DNA of 8,014 nucleotides. Source: Pirellulales bacterium (GTDB lineage: Bacteria > Planctomycetota > Planctomycetia > Pirellulales > Thermoguttaceae). Made by a program: the position numbers and the translations under genes. Shown piece by piece: positions 1 to 5,501 of this stretch. The stretch's first letter is position 1. Every line of letters begins with the position of its first letter. The notes below the pieces were generated by a model, which was given only the letters and a program-made list of their open reading frames with translations, was not told the DNA's origin and made no database searches. The stretch spans positions 1 through 8,014 of the forward strand of contig JAUWHT010000161.1 in NCBI GenBank assembly GCA_030605745.1, given 5' to 3'.

Positions 1-265
1 ACTTAGCCGCCTCTTCAGCAAAACCGGGGGCAATCACGGTCCTCGTCGTTGGCAGAATTGTGAATTCATCGCGGGAACGTGGCGAATGGCCGGTAAATGT
101 CGCAGGTAGCTCTCGAAATGGGACTTCCTCAAAGCCCTCTAGTCTGAAGAACTCGTCTTCGATCTTTCGGCCACAATTCTCTCGCGTCAGCGAGTAAACC
201 TTCGGTGTGATCTCGCGTGGAGCTACTGCCACAACTGCGATGACAAGCCCAATGAATAAGTTCAT
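1..265 (-). CDS. secreted protein of unknown function, N-terminal part, runs off the left edge
   Basis: An open frame starts at ATG 265 and stays open to position 1, giving 88 residues with no stop. A good Shine-Dalgarno (GGAG at 275-278) lies 9 nt before the ATG. The protein begins MNLFIGLVIAVVAVAPREI, which reads as a short hydrophobic signal peptide with a possible Ala-x-Ala cleavage site near residue 15. The rest (visible stretches EDEFFRLEGFEEVPFREL and TTRTVIAPGFAEEAAK) is mixed and soluble-looking, and I do not recognise a domain. It starts 41 bp after the stop of the thioredoxin-like remnant on the same strand, so the two may once have shared a transcript. The call rests on the start signals and leader. 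The function is unknown because most of the gene is outside the window. Confidence 0.6.
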   Translation of the reverse strand, partial: MNLFIGLVIAVVAVAPREITPKVYSLTRENCGRKIEDEFFRLEGFEEVPFRELPATFTGHSPRSRDEFTILPTTRTVIAPGFAEEAAK

Positions 266-306
266 TCTCGGTTACTCCAAAGCACTGCGGGAAAAACGGG
301 GCAGAA

Positions 307-558
307 CTATTTTGGGATTAAATCGTTCAGTAACTTCTCTAGCTCAGCTTGGAGCTTCGGCCCGCGGGCGTCCAGCGAGACTACTTTGCCGTCGCAGCCG
401 ACCAGTATCAGCACGGGAATGCCCATCACGCCGTAGTAGCGGGCCATCGGATTGTCCATTCCGGCGGCGGCAGGGTCGCTGCTGAAGAGGTTTTTCCACG
501 GCATCGGGTTTTCTTCGAGGTATTCTTCCAGCCAACAGCATTTCCCACGACACGACAT
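307..558 (-). pseudogene. 5'-truncated TlpA/thioredoxin-like protein, C-terminal half only
   Basis: The readable protein from about 534 down to the TAG at 307-309 looks like the second half of a TlpA-type thioredoxin fold. It has WLEEYLEENPMPWKNLF, then NPMARYYGVMGIPVLILV, then DGKVVSLDARGPKLQAELEKLL. The GIP in YYGVMGIP is the cis-proline loop of the family and DARG resembles its usual C-terminal strand region. The N-terminal half, with the redox Cys-x-x-Cys and the first strands, is absent. The residues before Trp (MSCRGKCC) do not resemble the family and have no CxxC in the right context. An ATG at 558 could still yield about 83 residues, but it could not form a complete thioredoxin fold. 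The truncation point lies within about 50 bp of a palindromic repeat (583-606), just beyond the LOG gene. I infer a decayed remnant. A short functional peptide is unlikely. Confidence 0.6.
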
Positions 559-582
559 GCCTACCCGCTCCCCATCCAAACG

Positions 583-606
583 CGGGCCGCAAGCGGCCCG
601 GCTAAA
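583..606 (-). repeat. GTTTAGCC-palindrome, copy A (REP-like; possible terminator)
   Basis: An 8-bp perfect stem CGGGCCGC/GCGGCCCG with a two-base AA centre spans 583-600 (CTTG loop on the minus strand). On the minus strand it is preceded by GTTTAGCC (599-606). It sits 21 bp after the LOG stop codon and just before the truncated thioredoxin-like remnant. The same layout recurs at 2461-2485 and, in shorter form, at 2989-3007. It could act as a terminator for the LOG gene, but only a weak GTTT follows the stem. Confidence 0.65.
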
Positions 607-627
607 CTCGCCCCTCACCCCTCGCCC

Positions 628-1470
628 CTAATGATGGTGAAACCGCCGGATCATCTCCCATGCCTCCTCGGCGGTCTCGGCGTAGCGAAACAGGTCGAGG
701 TTCTCGTCGTCGATCGTGCCCTCGTCGGCCAGGTGCTCGAAGTCGATCACCCGCTGCCAGTACTCGCGGCCGAAGATGATGATCGGTATGTGCTGCATTC
801 GGCCTGTCTGACGCAGCGTCAGCGCGTCGAACAATTCGTCGATGGTGCCGAACCCGCCGGGAAACACCACCAACGCCTTCGCCCGTAAAATGAAGTGAAA
901 CTTCCGCATCGCAAAGTAGTGGAACTGGAAGCACAACTCGGGGCTGATGAACGGGTTGGGCTGCTGTTCATGGGGCAGGCGGATGTTCAGACCGATCGAC
1001 TTGGCACCCACGTCGTACGCGCCCCGGTTGGCCGCCTCCATGATCCCCGGACCACCGCCGGTAATCACCACGTAATCGCACTTGCCGTCGGCCTGGCAGC
1101 TTGACGAGACCAGCCGGGCGAATTGCCGGGCGATTTCGTAGTACCGGCACTTGGACACGATCCGCTCGGCCCGGGCAACCGCACGCTTCCGCCGCGGATC
1201 GTCCGGCGTATCGGCCAGGCGTGCGCGGGCCCGCTCCAGGTGGACCTCTGCCACCGCCGGCTCCGGAATCCGCGTGCTGCCGAAGACTACGATCGTCGAG
1301 CGGATGTCGTGGTCCTGGAAAGCCAACTCCGGCTTGAGCAACTCAAGCTGCATCCGGACCGGACGCAACTCCGTACCGGCCAGGAAATCCACGTCCTTGT
1401 AGGCCACGCGATAATTGGCCGAACGCAGGATCGCCTCCAGGTTCTTTTCTCGTTCTCGCTCGTCACTCAT
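628..1470 (-). CDS. LOG family protein (nucleoside 5'-monophosphate phosphoribohydrolase-like)
   Basis: This 280-residue protein carries the two signature motifs of the LOG / 'lysine decarboxylase-like' Rossmann family: GGGPGIMEAANRGA (residues 138-151) and PGGFGTIDE (204-212). MRKFHF at 188-193 holds the conserved Arg-Lys before the second motif. Characterised members cleave the N-glycosidic bond of nucleoside monophosphates, releasing the base from ribose 5-phosphate. In plants and some bacteria this activates cytokinins. The exact bacterial substrate here is unknown. The roughly 55-residue N-terminal extension (rich in Glu, Arg, Lys) and the insert at about 80-110 make it longer than the ~180-200-residue plant type and fit the long bacterial subgroup. 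It is presumably cytosolic. The ATG at 1470 has no Shine-Dalgarno, but a promoter-like pair ends only 8 bp upstream, so the mRNA may be leaderless. The protein ends in three histidines, which I regard as chance. Confidence 0.88.
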   Translation of the reverse strand: MSDEREREKNLEAILRSANYRVAYKDVDFLAGTELRPVRMQLELLKPELAFQDHDIRSTIVVFGSTRIPEPAVAEVHLERARARLADTPDDPRRKRAVARAERIVSKCRYYEIARQFARLVSSSCQADGKCDYVVITGGGPGIMEAANRGAYDVGAKSIGLNIRLPHEQQPNPFISPELCFQFHYFAMRKFHFILRAKALVVFPGGFGTIDELFDALTLRQTGRMQHIPIIIFGREYWQRVIDFEHLADEGTIDDENLDLFRYAETAEEAWEMIRRFHHH

Positions 1471-1478
1471 CGTATGTC

Positions 1479-1506
1479 ATTGTACTCAAAGTACTCAAAC
1501 TGTAAA
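1479..1506 (-). promoter_or_regulatory. putative sigma70 promoter of the LOG gene, leaderless geometry
   Basis: On the minus strand TTTACA (1501-1506) and TACAAT (1479-1484) are separated by 16 bp. The -10 ends 8 bp before the ATG at 1470, so initiation would fall at or next to the start codon. No Shine-Dalgarno is present. The spacer contains a perfect 9-bp tandem duplication (GTACTCAAA twice on the plus strand, 1482-1499). Confidence 0.45.
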
Positions 1507-1555
1507 CGGATCGGGACATTTTGCTTGAAAAACACCGTAAGGACTAGGGATTCGG

Positions 1556-1621
1556 TCCCGGCGCGCCGGGAGGGGCTCGGGTTATTGAATGCAACCCTCC
1601 AGTCCCGAGTCCCGAGCCCCT
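1556..1621. repeat. nested palindrome and inverted repeat in the LOG/prepilin-peptidase gap
   Basis: The 208-bp gap 1471-1678 contains no credible gene but is full of symmetry. TCCCGGCGCGCCGGGA (1556-1571) is a perfect 16-bp palindrome. AGGGGCTCGGG (1571-1581) and CCCGAGCCCCT (1611-1621) are perfect 11-bp inverted arms around a 29-nt loop. TCCCGAG is tandemly repeated at 1603-1616. The GC-rich arms could form a strong RNA hairpin. There is no clear T-run, so a terminator role between the two minus-strand genes is only possible. Confidence 0.6.
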
Positions 1622-1647
1622 ATTTTCCAAGCATATTACGCTTTCCC

Positions 1648-1661
1648 AAATGCTAGCATTT
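1648..1661. repeat. 14-bp perfect palindrome downstream of the prepilin-peptidase-like gene
   Basis: AAATGCTAGCATTT is fully palindromic and lies 17 bp after the stop codon of the 1679-2443 gene. It is AT-rich at its ends and has no loop. It could be a protein-binding site or a weak terminator stem, and I cannot decide between them. Confidence 0.4.
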
Positions 1662-1678
1662 ACAGTTTAATATCTATT

Positions 1679-2443
1679 CTACCCCACACGCAACCAGCCG
1701 GGCCAGGCAAGTATCCAAGCCAGCGTGGCCGGTGCGAGCCAGGTTGTCGCCGGGATGCGTCGCAGCCCGGGCCAAACGCGGCCGAAGGCTGACAGTGATA
1801 GATGAATCGCCACGGTCGCGATCGCCAGCGCGCAGACCGCCTGCCAGCCCAGGAATAGCCCCACACAGGCCAAACACATCAGTAGTCCGGTCTTCTGCTT
1901 CGGCCGGCAGCAGAGCGACGCGAGCCAACCGAGCAGCAAGCCGGCAGCCAGCCCGGTTAAACTGCCGGTCGGCCCCGAATGCAAACCGGGCCACACGGCC
2001 GGAGCCAACGCGCCAACCGCCAACGCCGGCACGAACAGCCGAACCGGCGGCCGGTGACCGTCATACTCGATCAGCAACGCGACCAAAAGCGTGCAAAGAA
2101 GCGGCAAGTGAAACAGGTAGAGCGAGAAGCATTCTGCAACGTACAACACCAGGAACATCGCAGCGGTAATTGCCTCGACCGCCGGGTAGCGGATCGATAT
2201 CTCCGCCCGGCAATCGCGACATCGCCCACGCAAAACGAGCCAGCTTAGCACCGGTACGTTGTCGAACCAGCGGATCGGTCCCTTACATGCCGGGCAGTGC
2301 GAACGCGGCCTCACAATGCTCACCCCCGCCGGCAGCCGATAGATCACCACGTTCAAAAAGCTGCCCACCGCCGCGCCGACGACAAACAGCCACGCACCGA
2401 TCAGGCAGCCAAACGTTTCGGGCGATAACGAGGTAAGCGGCAT
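1679..2443 (-). CDS. prepilin-peptidase-like (A24) membrane protein lacking the second catalytic Asp
   Basis: This 254-residue polytopic protein opens like type IV prepilin peptidases. It has GSFLNVVIYRLP (27-38), a four-cysteine cytoplasmic zinc domain (C50, C53, C75, C78: CPAC and CRDC) and ISIRYPAVE (82-90), followed by hydrophobic segments. Active enzymes cleave the leader of type IV pilin or type II secretion pseudopilins in the inner membrane with two aspartates. The first corresponds to Asp128 in LIEYDGHRPP. The second normally lies in a GxGD motif shortly before a glycine-rich helix. The aligned stretch here reads TGLLMCLACVGLFLGWQA (185-202), with Leu187 where Asp is expected. Length and membrane pattern are otherwise normal. 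No pilus or secretion gene lies nearby. The start at 2443 follows the usual N-terminal hydrophobic layout. It may be an inactive paralogue, or one using only the N-terminal domain. Confidence 0.8.
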   Translation of the reverse strand: MPLTSLSPETFGCLIGAWLFVVGAAVGSFLNVVIYRLPAGVSIVRPRSHCPACKGPIRWFDNVPVLSWLVLRGRCRDCRAEISIRYPAVEAITAAMFLVLYVAECFSLYLFHLPLLCTLLVALLIEYDGHRPPVRLFVPALAVGALAPAVWPGLHSGPTGSLTGLAAGLLLGWLASLCCRPKQKTGLLMCLACVGLFLGWQAVCALAIATVAIHLSLSAFGRVWPGLRRIPATTWLAPATLAWILAWPGWLRVG

Positions 2444-2634
2444 GGGGCTATGTGCAGGTCGTTTAGCCGCCGGGCTTGCCCGGCGCGATGTTCCGTGACC
2501 AATTGTACCCTACCCCGTCGTCCAAAAGAGCTGCCAGACAATCCCTCGCTGTGCACGCTGTCTACGTCGTACCCACCCTGCTGAACCAGCGGAACGAGCC
2601 GCAGATCGAGGTTCTCATCCAGTTTGAACCTCAC
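2401..2634 (-). pseudogene. DUF5615 (Mut7-C/PIN-like) toxin-type protein, C-terminally truncated
   Basis: The frame starts at GTG 2634, which overlaps the DUF433 stop (GTGA). A strong GGAGGTG lies 8 nt upstream. The first ~35 residues (VRFKLDENLDLRLVPLVQQG, then GYDVDSVHSEGLSGS) match the N-terminal PIN-like strand-helix of DUF5615, including the DEN acidic motif and the HDVDTV-like segment. After GLSGS the family pattern stops. The expected later acidic motif (LVTxDxDF-like) is missing, and the remaining ~40 residues are Arg-rich translation through a palindromic repeat (2461-2485) and into the start of the next gene. Full-length members are about 110-120 residues and this frame gives 77. 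DUF5615 is the usual partner of DUF433 in predicted toxin-antitoxin pairs. Here it is most likely inactive. Confidence 0.65.
2461..2485 (+). repeat. GTTTAGC-palindrome, copy B (REP-like)
   Basis: GTTTAGC is followed by a perfect 8-bp stem CGCCGGGC/GCCCGGCG (2468-2475, 2478-2485) with a TT centre. It has the same architecture as copy A, in the opposite orientation. It lies inside the degraded end of the DUF5615 gene and 18 bp before the ATG of the prepilin-peptidase-like gene, so it could affect that leader mRNA as a hairpin. Confidence 0.65.
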
Positions 2635-2882
2635 GGGTTCGCCACCTCCGTGGAAACGGGGATAACACGGTCCCGCGTCATCTCGGCGGCGAACGCCAGG
2701 GCGGCACGGATATCTTCCCGACACAATGACGGGTAGGCCGCAAGTAGCTCGTCCTCCGAGACCCCTTCAGACAGGTTGTCCACAATCAGAGAAACCCAAA
2801 TCCGCGTGCCACGAATACAAGACTTTCCAAAGCAGACGTTCGGATCGACTGATATCCGCTCGAGCAATTGTTCGTGCTGCAT
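2631..2882 (-). CDS. DUF433 domain protein, predicted antitoxin partner of DUF5615
   Basis: This is a compact 83-residue protein with the full DUF433 pattern: ISVDPNVCFGKSCIRGTRI (10-28), then VSLIVDNLSEGVSEDELLAAYP (30-51) and REDIRAALAFAAE (55-67). The GK-CIRGTRI element and the following helices form the family's helix-turn-helix-like fold, thought to bind DNA. DUF433 genes often precede DUF5615 genes in predicted type II toxin-antitoxin operons, and here the two overlap by 4 bp. The start chosen is ATG 2882, with GAGGTG 8 nt before it. The frame remains open further upstream, but the extra residues do not look like the family and would start before the promoter at 2926-2954. A clear promoter and nearby direct repeats suggest autoregulation. 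The toxin partner appears broken, so this is probably an orphan antitoxin-like gene. Calling it an antitoxin is inference from family context. Confidence 0.82.
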   Translation of the reverse strand: MQHEQLLERISVDPNVCFGKSCIRGTRIWVSLIVDNLSEGVSEDELLAAYPSLCREDIRAALAFAAEMTRDRVIPVSTEVANP

Positions 2883-2925
2883 GAGAAGAGCACCTCGCAG
2901 GTTGTCAAGGGTCCAACATCCGTCT

Positions 2926-2954
2926 ATTATCGGCCCTTCGTGAAGGTTCGTCAA
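2926..2954 (-). promoter_or_regulatory. sigma70-type promoter of the DUF433-DUF5615 operon with operator-like repeats
   Basis: On the minus strand TTGACG (2949-2954) and GATAAT (2926-2931) are separated by exactly 17 bp, close to consensus. The ATG at 2882 lies 43 bp after the -10. CCTTC/GAAGG (2935-2946) is an inverted repeat inside the spacer. The 9-mer CCCTTCGTG occurs twice, at 2934-2942 and 2957-2965, bracketing the -35, which suits binding of a dimeric repressor such as the DUF433 protein. The operator role is inferred. Confidence 0.65.
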
Positions 2955-2988
2955 GCCCTTCGTGGCGGTGACTCTACAAAGCCTACGA

Positions 2989-3007
2989 AGCCGCAAGCGG
3001 CTAGAAC
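2989..3007 (-). repeat. short GTTCTAGCC-palindrome overlapping the asnS stop (copy C, possible terminator)
   Basis: AGCCGC/GCGGCT with an AA centre (2989-3002) overlaps the TAG stop of asnS, and the minus-strand reading begins GTTCTAGCC. It is a shorter relative of copies A and B with the same CTTG loop. It may terminate asnS transcription before the DUF433 promoter, although no U-run follows. Confidence 0.5.
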
Positions 3008-4395
3008 TCCGCATTGCCGGGTGTGCGGGGGAAGGGGATTACGTCGCGGATGTTGGCCATGCCGGTGATGAATTGGACCGTCCGCTCCAGGCCCAGGCCA
3101 AAACCGCTGTGCGGCACCGTACCGTAGCGGCGCAGGTCGAGATACCACCAGTAGTCGTCTGGGTCGAGGTCCTGCTCGAGCATCCGCTCGCGGAGCACGT
3201 CAAGCCGATCTTCGCGCTGGCTGCCGCCGATGATCTCGCCTACCTTAGGCACCAGCACGTCCATTGCCCGAACCGTGCGCCCGTCGTCGTTCACGTACAT
3301 GTAAAACGGCTTGATCGCCCGCGGGTAGTCGAACAGTATCACCGGGCACTTGAAGTGTCTTTCGGTCAGGTACCGCTCGTGTTCGGCCTGTAGGTCGGCG
3401 CCCCAATCGACGGGAAACTCGAACTTCTCGTCCGAGGCCCGGAATATCTCCACGGCCTCGGTATACGAGAGCCGGACGAACCGGCTGTCGATGATCCGCC
3501 GCAGTGTCTCGATCACTGTCTTGTCGATTCGCTGGTTGAAGAACTGCATGTCTTCGGGGCATTTTTCGAGCACGTCGCGGAAAATCCGCTTGAGGAACCG
3601 CTCGGCCAGGTCCATGTCGCCGTCCAGGTCGCAGAAGGCCATCTCCGGCTCGACCATCCAGAACTCGGCCAGGTGCCGGGCCGTGTTCGAGTTCTCCGCG
3701 CGGAACGTGGGGCCGAACGTGTAGGCCTTGCCCAGACTGCATGCAAAGATCTCCGCCTCAAGCTGCCCGCTGACGGTCAGGAACGTTGGCCGGTCGAAGA
3801 AGTCCCGGGCGAAGTCGACCTGCGGACCGCGCTTCGGCGGATTGGCCAAGTCGAGCGTGGTGACCCGAAACATCTGGCCTGCCCCTTCGCAATCGCTGGC
3901 CGTGATCACCGGCGTATGGATGTATAAAAAACCTTCTTCCTGGAAGAACTGGTGGATCGAATTGCATACGCAGTTGCGTACCCGGGCGACTGCCCCAAAA
4001 GTGTTGGTCCGCGGTCGCAGGTGGGCCAGGGTGCGGAGGAACTCGAACGAATGCCGCTTCTTTTGTAGCGGATACGTCTCCACATCGGCCGTGCCATGGA
4101 CGGTGACGCGAGAGGCGTGCAGTTCGGTGGCCTGCCCCTTGCCGGGCGACTGTTTCAAGAGCCCGGCGACGGTAACGCTGCATCCGGCCGAAAGATGCTT
4201 GATTTGCGACTCATAGTTTTCGAGTTTTCCGTCGGCGACGACCTGGATATTTCCGAACGATGAGCCGTCGTTAAGCTCAAGGAAACTAAATCCGGCCTTG
4301 GAATCCCGCCGTGTGCGAACCCATCCCTGAAGGACAACTTCCCGGCCCACGTTTTCAGCGTGCCGCGCTTCAGCAACGGAGAGTTCTTCCAACAT
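3001..4395 (-). CDS. asnS: asparagine--tRNA ligase
   Basis: This 464-residue cytosolic class IIb aminoacyl-tRNA synthetase charges tRNA-Asn with asparagine using ATP. An N-terminal OB-fold anticodon-binding domain spans about residues 20-103 (VVLQGWVRTRRDS, then FSFLELNDGS). The catalytic core has motif 2, FRAENSNTARHLAEFWMVEP, at about 231-250 and motif 3, GFGLGLERTVQFITG, at about 431-445. The protein ends in DVIPFPRTPG, the C-terminal signature that marks AsnRS and separates it from AspRS. Length is normal. I chose ATG 4395. A TTG at 4401 would add two residues. No good Shine-Dalgarno sits close to either start, because the nearest AGGA belongs to the tandem repeat about 20 nt upstream of the ATG. 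It follows trxB by 23 bp on the same strand and is probably co-transcribed. A hairpin covers its stop codon. Confidence 0.95.
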   Translation of the reverse strand: MLEELSVAEARHAENVGREVVLQGWVRTRRDSKAGFSFLELNDGSSFGNIQVVADGKLENYESQIKHLSAGCSVTVAGLLKQSPGKGQATELHASRVTVHGTADVETYPLQKKRHSFEFLRTLAHLRPRTNTFGAVARVRNCVCNSIHQFFQEEGFLYIHTPVITASDCEGAGQMFRVTTLDLANPPKRGPQVDFARDFFDRPTFLTVSGQLEAEIFACSLGKAYTFGPTFRAENSNTARHLAEFWMVEPEMAFCDLDGDMDLAERFLKRIFRDVLEKCPEDMQFFNQRIDKTVIETLRRIIDSRFVRLSYTEAVEIFRASDEKFEFPVDWGADLQAEHERYLTERHFKCPVILFDYPRAIKPFYMYVNDDGRTVRAMDVLVPKVGEIIGGSQREDRLDVLRERMLEQDLDPDDYWWYLDLRRYGTVPHSGFGLGLERTVQFITGMANIRDVIPFPRTPGNAEF

Positions 4396-4398
4396 AGC

Positions 4399-4440
4399 CA
4401 ATTTTCAATTTGCAATCCTCAATTTTCAATTTGCAATCCT
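4399..4440. repeat. perfect 21-bp tandem duplication at the trxB/asnS junction
   Basis: Two identical, directly adjacent 21-bp units occupy 4399-4419 and 4420-4440 (minus-strand unit begins AGGATTGCAAATTG and ends GAAAATTG). The trxB stop TGA (4419-4421) spans the unit boundary, formed by the TG ending one copy and the A starting the next. The second unit makes up nearly all of the 23-bp spacer before asnS. Confidence 0.9.
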
Positions 4441-5477
4441 TTTACAGCCAGCCAGCGTTCGGCATCCAGTGCGGCCATGCAGCCGGTTCCTGCGGCGGTC
4501 ACTGCCTGGCGGTAGTAATCGTCGGCCACGTCGCCGGCCGCGAAAACACCCTCTACACTGGTGTACGTCCGCCCGGGGGTGGTCCACTTGACATATTTCT
4601 TCTCGCTCAGCTCGAGCTTGCCTTCCAGGAAGCGCGTGTTGGGCGTGTGGCCGATCGAGAGGAACACGCCGGAGGCTTCCAGCTCGAGGTCCCCCTGGCC
4701 AATGGTGCTGCTAAGCCGCACGCCCGTTACACCGTCGGTGTCGTTACCCAGGACTTCGGCCAGCGTGCGGTTCCATTGGATCTGGATTTTGGGATTGTCC
4801 ATTGCCCGGCGGGCCATGATCTTCGACGCCCGCAATTGATCGCGGCGATGGACCATGTAGACCGTGCCGGCGAACTTGCTCAGGTATTCGGTCTCTTCGA
4901 CGGCCGCGTCGCCTCCGCCGACCACGACCAGCGGGCGGTTGCGGAATCGCGGCAGGGCCCCGTCGCAGACGGCACACGCACTGACGCCACGGTTCTTGTA
5001 TTTCTCTTCCGAGGGCAGGCCCAGGTAGTTCGCCCGGGCACCAGTGGCCACTATGACGGCCGGGGCCTGGTGGGCAGTGCCGTCGGAGGCCGTCAGTTTG
5101 AAGGGACGGTTATCGAAGTCCACCTCGACGATGTCGTCGGTGATCACGCGGGCGCCGAAGTTGATGGCCTGCTGGCGCATCAGTTCCATCAGTTCGGGCC
5201 CGCTGACGCCTTCTTTCAGGTGCGGCGCCATGTAGGCCCGCTTCTGCTTGTCGATGGCATCGTCGAGGTAGCCTTCCAGGTTGCCGGCGGGAAAGCCTGG
5301 GTAGTTTTCCACTTCGGTGCTTAGGGCCAGTTGTCCCAGTGGCAAGGTGCCGGCAAGCCGGTTCTCTTCGGTAACGGCCCCTTCGAACAGCAGCGGTTCG
5401 AGCGACGCCCGGGCGGCATAAATCGCTGCCGTCCAGCCGGCCGGCCCGCTGCCGATGATGATGAGTTTTTCGGGCAT
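4419..5477 (-). CDS. trxB: thioredoxin-disulfide reductase
   Basis: This 352-residue FAD flavoprotein transfers electrons from NADPH to oxidised thioredoxin in the cytosol. Visible elements are the FAD dinucleotide fold IIIGSGPAGWTAAIYAARA (residues 6-24), the second FAD segment VIVATGAR (141-148) and the redox centre CAVCDG (C168 and C171, for the usual CATC). An NADPH-binding VVVGGGDAAVEE (184-195) is followed by HRR (210-212), typical for recognising the NADPH 2'-phosphate. The C-terminal FAD motif is GVFAAGDVADDYYRQAVTAAG (310-330, key GD at 315-316). It is somewhat longer than the common ~310-330 residues, mainly through an insert around residues 34-48 before LGQLALSTEVENYPGF. The ATG at 5477 has GGGGA 8 nt upstream. 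It lies 24 bp after the small frameshifted gene. Its last residues (KGLQIEN) come from the tandem repeat, and the stop exists only because the repeat is duplicated. Confidence 0.95.
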   Translation of the reverse strand: MPEKLIIIGSGPAGWTAAIYAARASLEPLLFEGAVTEENRLAGTLPLGQLALSTEVENYPGFPAGNLEGYLDDAIDKQKRAYMAPHLKEGVSGPELMELMRQQAINFGARVITDDIVEVDFDNRPFKLTASDGTAHQAPAVIVATGARANYLGLPSEEKYKNRGVSACAVCDGALPRFRNRPLVVVGGGDAAVEETEYLSKFAGTVYMVHRRDQLRASKIMARRAMDNPKIQIQWNRTLAEVLGNDTDGVTGVRLSSTIGQGDLELEASGVFLSIGHTPNTRFLEGKLELSEKKYVKWTTPGRTYTSVEGVFAAGDVADDYYRQAVTAAGTGCMAALDAERWLAVKGLQIEN

Positions 5478-5501
5478 GGGTTGATTCCCCAGCGGTGGTC
5501 T

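Noticed and set aside
1123..1656. Plus-strand open frame of 177 codons over the LOG start region
   Set aside because: It is antisense to the LOG gene and then runs through palindromic intergenic DNA, with no ribosome site or recognisable protein pattern.
2883..3014. Upstream extension of the DUF433 protein by about 44 residues
   Set aside because: It would begin upstream of the strong promoter and inside the asnS end, and the residues do not resemble the family.
2962..3393. Plus-strand open frame of 143 codons
   Set aside because: It is antisense to the 3' end of asnS and has no family-like features.
4396..4401. TTG at 4401 as the asnS start
   Set aside because: It adds only two residues, and ATG 4395 is the more usual choice. 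Neither has a well-spaced Shine-Dalgarno, so the preference is weak.
4410..5324. Long plus-strand open frame of 304 codons
   Set aside because: It is antisense to trxB, whose motifs are unmistakable on the minus strand. The plus-strand product shows no domain and follows from GC-rich codon bias.
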